NCBI GenBank assembly: GCA_028641055.1
Contig: CM054057.1
Coordinates: 399,512,541-399,576,540 of the forward strand
Direction of reading: 5' to 3'
Source: Alopecurus myosuroides
Taxonomy: Eukaryota > Streptophyta > Magnoliopsida > Poales > Poaceae
Length of the DNA stretch: 64,000 bases
Shown: one piece after another, positions 1 through 11,822 of the stretch
Layout: each line of letters opens with the position of its first letter
Position numbering within the stretch: position 1 is the stretch's first letter
The notes under the pieces: model-generated
Databases searched by the model: none
Seen by the model: only the letters and a program-made list of their open reading frames with translations
What the model was told of the DNA's origin: nothing
Program-made: the position numbers and the translations under genes

Positions 1-361
1 AACGTGTGACAAGCATCCTCTACTATTCATCGTATGTGAAACCATCCAATAGAAATCCGAATACTTCCATTGACGTACTTCATAACATACACACATGGTA
101 CGTCAACGGCATTTGAACAAGTGATATCACAACAAATCTCTAAGACACAAAGACATAGAAATAAGTGGCAAAAGCTCTCACTAGAGCAGAGATAGCAAAT
201 ACAGTCATGCAGAGGACACATGTCCCAACAAGTCATCATTACATCACAGCGGAAGCATCCAAAGTGTCTGAGTACAGACAAGATCCAAATAGGCCTAAGA
301 GGCCGGAAACGAAAGAACGGAGCCCATCCACGAAGTCTCGGATCCTGCCCGGGTCCGCTAT

Positions 362-3300
362 CTACTCGTCAGCAGCCTCGTCATACTCCACGTAGTAGCC
401 ACCATGGGGATCCTCGGAAACGTAGTCTGCAGAACACGCAGCCCCAAAGGGGTCAGTACAGACGAGTACTGGCAAGCAAGACGCACAAGATACCAAAGGG
501 TACCCGACAACACCAAGTACAGATGCTTTGGGTTCAACGGAAGATAGGTGATACAAAGGTGCGGCAGCGGGCTGCCCTAACCAACTACAGAGACACGCTA
601 CAACATCCGGCTAAAAGAAAGGGATAAGATAGCGCATCGGAACCAACTACCACTAACCTCAAACAAACCCATCCTGGATCTCGCCCCTTATTCAAAGAAG
701 CAATCCGAGGATAACTCACACAGTTGGATTAGTGAAGGTTCAAGTTATTGTGTCAATAAGCCTATTACTAGTCAAATTATTATTAATTAGGTGTAAGTTG
801 TCTAATCCTTGTTAGCCAGCCCTATCACCAAGTCATCCATAACCGCGGACAACACGGCTTCTCGAGAAGATTTAACCCTGCAGGGGTGCACCAATTTGGC
901 CGTACACGTAAGAATAACCCGCCAGACGGGGATCAAACCCACAAAGCGAGGCACTCAACACAACCCAACTCTTCTTCGCATCAAGACCAAAGACCCACGT
1001 GCTGTGCGTGCGCGGCTAATCGAGCCCCCACGAAGAAAAGGGGGACCCTCATAGCACTTGAAGACCACGCCGCCCTAAATGCCGACTACAAAAGTTCCAC
1101 CCTGGCGCCGAGGGTTCGTACCTGCATATGCGTGCATCAAATGGAAAGCCCGAACTAAGTGTGGCGATTTGGACGAGATGCGAATCGAATCAGAGTTGCG
1201 GGGGGCGCCCATACACGCTTCCCACATGCGGTTAGCGCGCTCAACATGGGTCCAGAGCACAAGAACTTTTCCTGAGTTTGACACTAGCAGGCCTCAAAAC
1301 CATACCCGGCCTCCTGCCGGTGCCTTATCATCAAATTAGCATTACCTCAAACATTAACAGGTTGTTGTTAAACATCGAGCCCCCAGAACATAGTAAATAT
1401 GGTAACAGAAATAACGGACACCAGAATCGAGCATAAACAACCCTAAGCATGCTATTAAGACACGAGCAACAAGCAACGAGGTTATAGGTGTGGAGGATAG
1501 GCTATATCAGGGTTACAGGATAACATGTGATAGGATCGGAACACAAGCAACGAATCTTAAGGCTAGCAGATTAGACAACGGAAAGTATCGGTATCCAGTG
1601 TGGGAAGGACACAATGGTTCAGGTGAGTGAATACTTGCCTGCAAACTCAGTAGCCTGGTACTGGGCTAACTCCTCTGAAGTAGTGTCGTAAACCTCGTCT
1701 GTCTCAACGTCGTCGTCTATTCGAGAAGAAGCAAACAAACAACGCAGAGAGACAAACAATCAATAACATGGCATAATGCACAAACATGGGATGATGCATG
1801 ACAATTTAATTGATGCATCAAAGATAAGCTACTTGACATGGTAAACATATTTAAATGGGCCCATATGCAATTTGGGTTGCATATAGAAAGGCCCAAGAAT
1901 TTAAGTTGAATTAAGTGATCTACCAACAACCATCATGTTAAAGTTGATTAGTATGATGCATGGATGATGAAAACAATAAGAAAACAACAATAGCTTCAAA
2001 TTGAAATGTTGTTTACCAAGTTTGGAATTTTTATTTATTAAGTTATGAAATTTGGCTTCTTAAATGAGTTACACAAACATTTATTGTTTTCACCCATTTT
2101 AATTGTTCAAAACAGATAACAAAATTCATATTTGGAAAGAACACAAAATTTTAGATGGAATACATATTTCATTTGTTGAAAATGGATTTAAAATGAGCAA
2201 GTTATTAATTTGACAATTTTAAATGCATTAAATAAGAAACAGTTGTTTTCAGCAATTGAATTTATTTAAAACAGAACACAAAGTTGATATTTGCAAAGTC
2301 CATGAAAAATGGAATGGAAAACATATTTTATATGTTCAAAAAGAATTTAGTTTGACCAAGTTATTAATTTAGCAATTTTAAATGATTTAAACAAGATTTA
2401 AATTATTTAACCAATTTTAATTATCCAAAACAGGAAACAAAGTTTATATTTGGAAAGCTTGTTCAGTTTTGCATGGAAAACATATTCTACATGTGCCATT
2501 TGAATTAAATTTGAATTAGTGATGAATTTGACCAAATTTGAAAGAGTTGTTTGAATTTGAATTTTTGAAACCATTTGAAATGTTCAAAACAGTATACAAA
2601 TGGTTTTAACATGTAGAGAAATTAATTTGGTATGGAAAACATATTTTATTTGTTGAATTTGGAATTTTTATGCCCAAGTTATGAATTTTGCAATATTTAA
2701 AGCATTTAACAAGTAATAAATGTTTTCAGGATTTTCAATTATTCAAAAACAGAAATAAAGTTGATAATGTGGTAGAGCATCTAAAATGGAGTGGTTTTCA
2801 TGTTGAAAGTTTTGCAATTTGAGTTTCCAAGCAAAATTTATTAAATTACAAAGTTTATTTGATAATCTGCCAATTTTATTAAATTACAGGGACTAGGAAA
2901 AATATTAACAGGGACTTGGGTGCGAATATGTTTTGATTCTAGATCTGGAAAAGAAATAAAAAAGTGTGTGTTTTAATCGCGCGGGGGAGGAATCGATCCC
3001 GGGACCTCCTGGTGCGCGCGCACGGTAGCGTGACCAGTTGGGCTGCTGTGCGGTTGGTGATGGATATAGGGCGCGCGGGTTTTTGAGGTAAAGGGTGCGG
3101 GCTGGACTGACGAAACTGAATCAACTTTCAGTTAACTGAACGCCGATCGGGGAGAAGAACGACGACGACGATCGCTGCCGGCGTGCGAGGGCTGCTGCGC
3201 GCGCGGACATGGGCGTGTGCTGGCCGTGCGTTCAGCGATGAGGGAGAGGGCAAGGGGAGAGAGAGACAGGGGCGGCTCACCGTGGCCCGAGCGGGAGCAG

Positions 3301-3494
3301 GCGACAGAGAAGATGGCGGGCGACGTCGACGGTGGCGAACAGAGCTTGGCGGCGGCGATCCGCAGCCTCCCAGGCCTCGTCGAGGAAGCGAGGAGGGAGA
3401 GGAGGCCGCGGGGTTTCCGTTCCCGTGCTCGCGCGGACTCGAAGGTGGCTAGAACGGCGGCGATTCGAGCTCTAAGAACCGGCCATGGAGGCAA
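362..3494 (-). CDS. Putative spliced acidic mini-gene inside LTR A (left copy)
   Basis: Function unknown; this is a proposed gene, not an established one. Three minus-strand exons are inferred: exon 0 ending at 3281 (donor G|GTGAGC), exon 1 at 1716-1639 and exon 2 at 426-362. Exon 1 follows a long pyrimidine tract ending TAG and stops at GCAG|GCAAGT, a GC-AG donor. Exon 2 follows CTGCAG and ends YVEYDEAADE-stop. All junctions are phase 1 and join in frame. Exons 1 and 2 give 47 residues with about 18 Asp/Glu and no Lys/Arg. Against LTR C, both exons have identical length, no indel and no stop, while flanking LTR sequence has many indels. The exon 0 frame is open from an upstream TGA to the donor but has no in-frame ATG, so the start is unresolved. 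Confidence 0.5.
2989..3045 (-). other. tRNA-like A-box/B-box module in LTR A (left copy)
   Basis: On the minus strand CAGCCCAACTGG (3045-3034) fits the Pol III A-box consensus, and GGATCGATTCC (2999-2989) fits the B-box with one mismatch. The start-to-start spacing is 46 nt, as in tRNA genes. The same module is at 39241-39297 in the right LTR. It resembles a tRNA-derived internal promoter; no full cloverleaf was found. Confidence 0.5.
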
Positions 3495-4244
3495 GGCTTG
3501 GGGTTCAGAAAAACTTCAGAGAGGAGGCAGGGAAAAGGAAGAGGGAAGGGGAATGGCGGCGGCGGAGATGGAGGAGGGAGAGGAGAGCTAGGGTTTCGGT
3601 CCCGTGGGGGGTTAAGTAGAGGAGGTGGAGTAGGTGAGCTCCTGCAGGGTGGGGGAGGTCTCCCCTCCTCTGTCTCCGTACAGAGGAGGAAGACGACAAC
3701 GTCGTGGGCGCCTGGGCTTCGTGGGGGTGTGGTGGGCTCAGCCCACTTGGGCTGGCCTGCCCTCCCCCTTTTTTTTTTGTTTTTTTCTGTTTCTATTTTT
3801 TTGTTCACCTTATTTTTGTAGGAAAGAAAAGAGGGAAAAGGAATAGGGTTTTGGGGTTGAAAAATTTTGGTGATAATTTTTATTAGTTATTTATTGCAAA
3901 AGCCCAGTTGTGCAAACTTTTATTTTTCAAAATTTTAAATTTTTGTTGCTGTTTGAAATTTAAAAGAATTTGAGTGAATTTTGCAATATATGAAATATTG
4001 AAATATTTAACCAAGTTAATTATTTGGAAATTCAAGTTTATTGGAAACATTCGAATTGTTGCTGTTTGGAAACTATTTTGAAACATTGGAACATACCAAG
4101 TATGAACCAAATTTTGAAATTTGATTTGAATTTCAAATGGAAAACAAGTGAAAACAAATGCAATGCTCATGATGGAATGATGCAAACTAAAATTAAACAA
4201 GGAGCAAGCATTGTAGGGTTGTTTTTCATACTTGGGATGTTACA

Positions 4245-4282
4245 AAACGCCCCCCCTTGAAGGAATCGCGCCCCGAGATTCC
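4245..4282 (-). promoter_or_regulatory. Element A polypurine tract and pre-PPT hairpin
   Basis: On the minus strand the pol stop (4284-4282) is followed by an inverted repeat with 9-nt arms and one mismatch (4282-4262: GGAATCTCG, loop, CGCGATTCC). Then comes AAGGGGGGGCG (about 4258-4248), the polypurine tract that primes plus-strand DNA, and then the LTR. Elements B, C and D have the same arrangement. Confidence 0.8.
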
Positions 4283-7224
4283 TACTGAGAAGAGAAAAGG
4301 TCCGGATACTTCTTGCGAAGATCCTCTTCGGTCTCCCACGTTGCCTCTTTATCGGAATGATGAGACCACTGCACTTTTAAGAACTTGGTGCTCTTGTTGC
4401 GAGTTTTGCGCTCGGTCTCATCGAGAATTCGAATAGGGTGCTCCTCATAAGAGAGATCTTCTTGCAGTTCAATGGAATCATGATCAACTGCACGACCTGG
4501 ATCTTTGAAGCACGTCTTGAGCTGTGACACGTGAAACACATCGTGCACCTTGGATAGCTTTTCTGGAAGGTCAAGAGGATAGGCATTTTCTGCACGCCTT
4601 GAGAGAATGTTGAAAGGACCAATATATATTGGTGCAAGCTTTCCTTTGACACCAAAACGATGAGTGCCTATGAGGGGAGTTACACGGAGATATGCTTTGT
4701 CTCCAGCTGCATAGACCATGTCCCTGTGTTTGCTGTCATGGTAGCTTTTCTGACGAGATTGAGCAATCCTCAGATTGTCACGAATGATGCGAACTTTCTC
4801 TTCGGCCTCGTTAACAATGTCAGGGCCTAAGAGTGAATGTTAACTAGCTCCAGACCAATTGATTGGGCTCCTGCATCTGCGGCCATAAAGGGCCTCAAAT
4901 GGTGCCATGCCTAGGCTTGCCTGGAAGCTGTTGTTGTAGGAGAATTCAGCATATGGAAGACATTCCTCCCATTTCATGCCAAAAGAGAGACCACATGCTC
5001 TGAGCATATCCTCGAGAATCTGATTGACTCTTTCGACTTGCCCTTGAGACTGAGGATGGTAGGCTGTGCTGAACAGAAGTTTGGTGCCCAAGGCTTCTTG
5101 AAAGCTTTTCCAGAAATGAGAAGTGAAGATGCTTCCACGGTCTGAGCTTATTTCCAATGGAACACCATGAAGAGGAACAATCTTTGCTGTGTAGAGCTCT
5201 GCTAACTGACTAGCTGAGATTGTCTCTTTGACAGGAAAGAAGTGAGCGACTTTAGTGAGTCGATCAATGACAACGAAGATTGCATCGTTGCCCCTCTTGG
5301 ACTTTGGAAAACCAGTGACGAAGTCCATTTCAATCATGTCCCACTTCCATTCAGGGATTTTCAGAGGTTGGAGAAGACCGGCTATTTTCTGATGAACTGC
5401 CTTGACACGTTGACAGACGTCGCATTTAGAAACGTATTGAGAAATTTCACATTTCATGCTAGGCCACCAATACAGTGTCTTGAGATCCTGGGACATCTTT
5501 GTACTTCCAGGGTGTATGGAGAGAGGATTTTCATGAGCCTCCTTGAGAATGACATCTTTGTGACTTTGAATTTGAGGAACTGCAATGCGTCCTTCGAAGA
5601 ACACAGTTCCCTTGTCATCAATTGAGAAGCACTCAAATTTCTCATTGCCTGCCTTGATGTGCTCTACAATCTTCTTGATTTCAGCATCACGAAGTTGTTC
5701 AGAATGAATCTTGTCCTCGAGAGTTGGACTGGCTGTCAAGTTTGCAAGATAGCCTTGAGGAACAAGACCAAGATTCAGCTTTTGGAATTCTTCATGAAGA
5801 GGAGGTTGGCTTTCCATGATCATGAGATTATTGCAATACGACTTGCGACTGAGAGCATCGGCCATAACATTAGCCTTTCCTGGAGTGTAAGAAATGGTAA
5901 GATCAAAGTCTTTGATATTTTCAATCCATCTCCTTTGTCTGAGGTTTAGATCTGGTTGAGTGAAGATGTACTTCAGACTCTTATGATCGGAAAAGATTTC
6001 AATGCGATTACCCAACAAGTATTGTCTCCATTTCTTGAGGGCAAACACAACTGCTGCAAGTTCAAGGTCATGAGTGGGATAATTGAGCTCATGTGTGTTC
6101 AACTGACGTGAAGCATAAGCCACAACTTGACGTTCTTGCATAAGAACTGCACCTAGACCTTGGAGAGAAGCATCACAAAATATTTGGAAAGGTTTGGAAG
6201 GATCTGGGCCAACCAGAACTGGTGTAGAAGTGAGTTTAGTCTTCAGGAGATTGAAACTTTCATCACATTGTGGAGACCAGACGAACTTCTTGTCCTTCTT
6301 TGTGAGGTCAGTGAGAGGTTTGGCAATCTTTGAGAAGTTTGGGACGAAGCGACGGCAATAGCTAGCCAAGCCAAGAAAACTTCTTACTTGCTTCACCGTC
6401 CTTGGAGGTTTCCAATCAACAATTGCTTTAACCTTTTCTGGATCAATGGCTATGCCCTTGGCAGAGATGACATGACCAAGATAAACGACTTCGGAAATCC
6501 AGAACTCACATTTGGAGAATTTGGCATAGAGACGATTTTCGCGAAGTTTCATGAGAGTTAGAAGAAGATGTTCTTCATGCTCTTCCTCAGATTTTGAGTA
6601 GACAAGAATGTCATCAAGATATACCACAACGAACTTGTCTAGGTATTCATGTAAGACAGAATTCATGAGCCGAGATATGGTCGTCGGTGCATTGGTGAGA
6701 CCAAAGGACATGACGGTGAATTCATATAGACCGTAGCGAGTGGTGAAGGCTGTCTTTGGAATATCCTCTTTTCTGATCTTTATTTGAGGGTAACCCATTC
6801 TCAAGTCCAACTTGGAGAATATTGAGGCTCCAGCAAGTTGATCAAAAAGATCATCGATACGAGGAATTGGATACTTGTTTTTGATGGTTTTCTCGTTAAG
6901 AGGACGATAGTCAACAACGAGTCTCTTTGTTTGATCCTTCTTCGCAACGAACAGAGTTGGGCAACCCCAAGCTGAGGAACTAGGTTGAATGTAACCTTTT
7001 TCCATGTACATATCAATTTGTTCCTTCAACAACTTCAGCTCGGGAGTTCCTATCTTGTAGGGATGCTTAGAGATTGGAGCAGTACCTGGTTCAAGTTCGA
7101 TCACGAACTCAACAGCTCTGTCCGGTGGCATTCCTGGCAACTCTTCTGGAAAGACGTCAGGGAAGTCGCAAACCACCGGAACATTTTCAAGTGAAGGTAG
7201 AGGTTTTGCATTGAGGGTGCACAG
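4282..7224 (-). pseudogene. pol: Element A pol, 3' half: RT, RNase H, integrase, chromodomain (nonsense-bearing)
   Basis: This encodes the reverse transcriptase, RNase H and integrase that would copy and insert the element. Reading starts at the C insertion point (7224). RT has [18 protein letters not shown] near the start and [12 protein letters not shown] as catalytic motif. RNase H has [15 protein letters not shown]. Integrase has an H-H-C-C zinc finger and the D, D, E core ([22 protein letters not shown]). A group II chromodomain closes the protein (PVRI/PIRILDE to YPDLFSSQ). A premature TAA at 4842-4840 interrupts integrase in a cluster of three changed codons relative to element C (INWSGA, then stop). 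The same frame then runs on to the normal TAG at 4284-4282. His in the RT motif GYHQIKI is Pro here. The 5' half (gag, protease) is at 22425-23726, split off by element C. Confidence 0.93.
7220..7224. other. Target-site duplication of element C, left copy (CACAG)
   Basis: CACAG at 7220-7224 is repeated at 22420-22424, directly outside the TGTAAC...GCGACA ends of C. Removing C and one copy restores a continuous element A pol that matches the pol of C. Confidence 0.95.
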
Positions 7225-8182
7225 TGTAACATCCCAAGTATGAAAACAACCCTAGAATGTTTGTTTCTTGCTTTAATTAAAGTTTTGCATCATGTCATCA
7301 TATTCATTGCATTTGTTTCCTATTTGTTTGCATCTGTTTTTATTTGTTTTCATAATTGAATTTCAAACAATTTCAAATGCTTTATTTCATACTTGTTATG
7401 TTACAACCTTTTAAATAAAGAGTTCAAATAAAAACAACCAATTGTTCCATTTATTTTTTCCACAAGGTTCAACTATTAAAAAAGGTGGCTTTTAATCAAT
7501 CACTTAATTCAAATGATTATTCAAATTCAAATACATTTGTTTCAAACAGCAACCTTTTGGAATTAATGATAATTACACAACAATTATAATCTTTTGCTTC
7601 CAAATAAAACTATATGATCATCCCATTTGAATTTGGTTTGCAATAATCATTTAATCTCAAAATCATTTGAATTGGAATCAAATTTCAAACAGCACCAATT
7701 TGAAAATTATGAAAATTACCAAAACATTCTAATCTTTTGTTTCCATTTATTTTAAACTAAAGGTTCAATCCAATTTAAATTTTGTTTCAAATAATTCACT
7801 TAATAATAAAATCCATCCAATTTGATTGAATTACAAACAGCAATTTTAAATTTGAAACTTTGAAAAACAAAGTTGGCAATCAGTTGCTTTTATAATTACT
7901 AACTCACACTAATTTTTCTAAAAATTTTACTAACTTAAAAACCTCATTTTTCTTCCTATTCCATTTTTTGCAAAAAAAAACAGAGGAGAAAAAATAATAA
8001 TAATAAAAGAAAACGCGCGCAGCGGAGGGGAGCAAACGCGCGGCCCGGCCCTTTTTCTCCTCCCCCTCGGCCCGATACCGGTTCGCCCCGCTCCCCTCCT
8101 TCTGTCTCCTGTACGGCGAGGCATCCGCCGGTGCCACGTCGCCGGCCGCTGCAGTGAACGGCCGAGCGCGCACCCCTAGGCC

Positions 8183-8188
8183 TATATA
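8183..8188 (+). promoter_or_regulatory. Candidate TATA box of element C 5' LTR
   Basis: CCTATATAGCC sits about 960 bp into the LTR, at the start of a GC-rich, pyrimidine-rich stretch typical of plant 5' leaders. The 3' LTR has the same box at 18778-18783. An initiation site about 30 bp downstream would make U3 roughly 1 kb and leave about 3.6 kb of LTR transcribed. Confidence 0.6.
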
Positions 8189-8323
8189 GCCCCCCTAGGC
8201 TCCCCTGGCGCAGCCCTAGCTACCCCTACCCTTTCCCCCTCGCGCCGCCGCCAATTTTCCCTCTCCCTCGCCGGATTTCCACCTCTCTGCCACCCTCACC
8301 GGAGCGCCGCTTCTGAATCCGCC

Positions 8324-11300
8324 ATGGCCACCGCCACCTCGCAGCGCCACCTTCCCACCTAGCCACAAAAGTCAACCCGCCGTGCTACCCTCTACGCCTC
8401 CAACACCTCCTCGAGCCCGGGGACGCTCTGGATCACCGCCGCCATCCTCGACGTCGCCGCCGGCCGCGCTCCATCGACCCTCTGCTTCAACGACGACGAC
8501 AGTGAGCATCACCGTGTCCTCCTCCTCCTCGCTCTCTGCTTGCGCAGCGCCCCCACACGCACACCAGCAAACACGAGCTAGCAGCAGCACCCGCACAGCA
8601 CCACCACGGCAGCTCGCCGCCGGCGTTGTTCCCTGTCCAAGTTTCAGAAACGCGCGCGTCAGTTTCAGTTAAAACACGAACCTGAACCTTAACCTTGCTG
8701 CAGCGCGTATACTGACAACAAGCGAAACACAGCTGCACTGGTTACAGCGCGTGCACGCGAGCGCGGAGGTCCTGGGTTCGATTCCTGGCTCCGCGGGATT
8801 TATCCCAATATTTTGCGCAGCGCGCTGACAGGGTGGCCCCCCTGTCAGCTGCTGTGTGGTTCGATTCCTGGCTCCGCGGGATTTATCCCAGGGCCCACTG
8901 GCAGTGCCTTGGGCTAGATAGCTGCGCGGTATAAAAAGTTTCCAGCATTTTTCTTTTTTAACAAGTCCCTTTAAATTGCAGAATGGTCCCTGAAAATAAA
9001 ATGCAAATAACTTTCATTTTATAAATCCAAATAATAAAAGTAAAATATGTACACTGCCCCAAATTTAATTATCTATCTTTTCAAACCATTTGTTTTCTGT
9101 TTTGGATAATTCAAATGCATCAAAAATTCAAATTCAAACAATTCATTTGTAATTTGTATAATTGCATAATTAATTCATACTTAATCCAAATAATGCAAAT
9201 AAAATATGTTTTCCATACCATTTTGAACCATCTTTCCAAATATAAATTTTGTTTCATGTTTTAAATAATTAAAATTGCTTAAATAATTTAAACCTTGTTT
9301 TAATCATTTAAAATTGCTAAATTTATAACTTGCTCAAATTAAATTATTTTTGAACATGTAAAATATGTTTTCAAACTAGAAAAGTATAAACTTTTCAAAT
9401 ATGAATTTGAATTTATGTTTTGAACAAATAAAATTCAAATAATATTCAAACCTATTATTAATTCATTTAAAACTTGTTTAATCTTGTTTAATTCATAATT
9501 AAATCATTGTAATTCCTTTTTCAATATTTGAAACATGTAATCCCCCTAAAATTTTGTTTATTTTCCAAATATGAATTTTGTTATTTGTTTTGAACAATTT
9601 AAATTGCTGAAAACAACAAATGCTTGTGTAACACCTTTAAGGAACCAAAAAATTCCCTAACTTAATAAACACATTTCTAAACTTGATAAACCTTATTTTA
9701 AATTGTTTCTATTGTTGTTATTTTTCTGTTTTCCTCATCCATGCATCATGCTAATCCACTTTCACCTGTTGGCTAATTGGAAAACAATTGTTTCAACCAA
9801 AATTCATGGGCTTTTCATATGCAACTCAAAATTGCATATGTGTCCATTTAAATTGTGTTACCATGTCAACTAGTTTATTTTGATGCATCCATTAAATTGT
9901 CATGCATCATCCCATGATTGTGCATTATGCCATGTTATTGATTGTTTGTCTTTCTGTGTTGTTTGTTTGCTTCTTCTCGGATAGACGACGACGTTGAGAC
10001 AGACGATACTTACGACACCCCTTCTGAGGATCTAGCTCAGTACCAGGCTGCTGCGTTTGCAGGCAAGTTATCACTCACATGAACCACTGTGTTCCTTTCA
10101 ACATTGGTTACCGATACTTTCCGTTGTCTATTTCTGCTAGCCATATGTATCGTTGTTTCTGTTACGAACCTATCACATGTTATCCCTTAACCATGATATG
10201 GCCTCACCTCCACACCTATAACCCCGTTGCTTGGGCCTGTGTCTTACTAGCATGCTTAGGGTTTTTTTTGCTCGAGTATGTTATCAGTTACTTTCTGTTA
10301 CTATATTTCTATTATGTTCTGGGGCTCGATGTTAAACAACCACCTGTAAATTTTGAGGTAATAATAATTTGCTGATAAGGCACCGGCAGGAGGCCCGGCG
10401 TGGTTTTGAGGCCTGCTAGTGTCGACCCTAATTAGGAAAAGGGTCTTGTCTACTGATCCATGATGAGCGCACTATCCGCATGTGGGAAGCGTGTATGGGC
10501 GCCCCCCTCAATTTGATTCGATTCGCATCTCGTCCAAATCGCCACACTTAGTTCGGGCTTTCCATTTGATGCACGCATATGCAGGTACGAACCCGAGGCC
10601 AGGGTGGAACTTTTGTAGTCGGCATTTAGGGCGGCGTGGTCTTCCAGTGCTATGAGGGTCCTCTTTTCTTCGTGGGGCTCGATTAGCCGCGCACGCACAA
10701 CACGTGGTGCTTTGGGCTTGATGCGAAGAAGAGTTGAGTTGTGTTGAGTGCCCCGCTTGGTGGAAGGGCCCTTCCATCTGGCGGGTTATTCTTACGTGTA
10801 CGGCTAAATTGGTGCACCCCTGCAGGGATAAATCTTCTCGAGAAGCCGTGTTTTCCGCGGTTATGGTTAACTTGGTGAAAGTACTGGCTAACAAGTACTC
10901 AGAACAACTTACACCTAACTAATGATAACTTGACTAGTAATAGCCTTATTGACACAATAACTTGACCCATCATTAATCCAACTGGGTGAGATATCCTCGG
11001 ATTGCTTCTTTGGATAAGGGGCGAGATCCAGGATGGGTTTGTTTGGTGGTTAGTTATAGTTGGTTACGATACGCTATCTTATCCCCTTTCTGTTAGCCGG
11101 AAGTTGTATCATGTTTCTGTAGTTGGTTAGTGCAGCCAGTTGCAGCATCTTTTATATCCCCTTTCTTCCGTTGAACCCAAGGCATCTGTGCTTGGTGTTG
11201 ACGGGTTACACTTTGGTGAACTGTGAGTCTTGCTTGCCAGTACGTTTATGTACTGACCCCTTTGGGGCTGTGGTTTCCGCAGACTACGCCTACGAGGATC

Positions 11301-11347
11301 CCCGTGACGGCTACTACGTGGAGTTTGACGAGGCTGCTGACGAGTAG
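8324..11347 (+). CDS. Putative spliced acidic mini-gene inside LTR C (5' LTR copy)
   Basis: Function unknown; proposed from the sequence. Candidate exon 0 runs from a strong-context ATG (GCCATGGCC, 8324) to donor GTGAGC after 8501. Exon 1 is 9985-10062 and exon 2 is 11283-11347. Exon 1 follows a pyrimidine tract ending GGATAG and ends GCAG|GCAAGT, a GC-AG donor. Exon 2 follows TTTCCGCAG and ends YVEFDEAADE-stop. The joins are phase 1 and in frame with the exon 0 ATG, but exon 0 contains an in-frame TAG after 12 codons, so start or exon 0 structure is uncertain. Exons 1 and 2 give 47 residues with 17 acidic and one Arg. The frame is conserved with LTR A and, more distantly, LTR D. Confidence 0.5.
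8730..8807 (+). other. tRNA-like A-box/B-box module in LTR C (5' copy)
   Basis: CAGCTGCACTGG (8730-8741) resembles an A-box and GGTTCGATTCC (8775-8785) is a perfect B-box. Their starts are 45 nt apart, as in tRNA genes, and a GCGGAG/CTCCGC stem flanks the T-arm-like part. The 3' LTR has the same module at 19325-19380. A second B-box copy at 8858-8868 exists only in the 5' LTR. Confidence 0.55.
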
Positions 11348-11822
11348 GTAGCGGACCCGGGCAGGATCCGAGACATCGTGGATGGGCTCCGTTTTCCTTT
11401 TCATTCCCTGCTTCTTAAGCCTATTTGGATTTTGTCTGTACTCAGACCCCTTTGAATGCTTCCGCTGAGATGTAATGATGTTATGTTGGGACATGTGTCC
11501 TCTGGATGATTGTATTTGCTAACTCTGCTCTAGTGAGAGCTATTTGCAACTTATTTCCATCTTTTGTGTCCTAGAGATTTGTTGTGTTATCATTTTGTTC
11601 AACGCCGTTGACGTACCATGTGTGTATGGTATGAAGTACGTCAATGGTAGTATCCGGATTTCTATGGGATAGTTTACATCGACGGTGGATAGTAAAGATT
11701 GGTTGTCACACCTAAGTGTTGGCCTACTCGTAAGAGATGCGGGTGCCGGTAAGCCCCGTAATCCAATCAACTACTGTTCAGTTCGTACGGTGAGTATCCT
11801 CTAGAAGTCCGGGTGCGACAAA

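Larger units (their letters stand above)
1..4244 (-). repeat. Element A 3' LTR (left end cut by window)
   Basis: Read on the minus strand, the LTR begins TGTAACATCCCAAGTATG at 4244 and runs to the window start. It matches 25401-26665 and 37518-40484 with scattered substitutions and a few small indels, visibly more than separate the LTR pairs of B, C or D. It has an AT-rich start, a GC-rich middle (about 2980-3720) and a moderately GC-rich end. It holds a tRNA-like module (2989-3045) and the exon set described separately. Confidence 0.93.
7225..11820 (+). repeat. Element C 5' LTR
   Basis: The LTR starts TGTAACATCCCAAGTATG and ends GGGTGCGACA. It contains an AT-rich U3, a TATA box at 8183, a GC-rich stretch (about 8010-8690), the tRNA-like module (8730-8807), another AT-rich stretch (about 8950-9960) and a moderately GC-rich end. 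It carries the three proposed mini-gene exons. The downstream copy is 17813-22419. Confidence 0.96.

Noticed and set aside
3217..3821. Long GC-rich plus-strand ORFs in the A LTR (Gly/Arg-rich), also at 39469-40076
   Set aside because: They are low-complexity frames opposite the proposed exon 0, with no conservation outside A and frames shifted by small indels between the copies.
8700..8830. A genuine tRNA gene in the LTR
   Set aside because: A- and B-box spacing fits, but I could not build a full cloverleaf with acceptor stem and anticodon arm.
10079..10375. 98-codon hydrophobic ORF in the C LTR, repeated at 20678-20974
   Set aside because: It lies in the proposed LTR intron, and the matching part of LTR A appears broken by indels. 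It is repeated only because both LTRs are copies.
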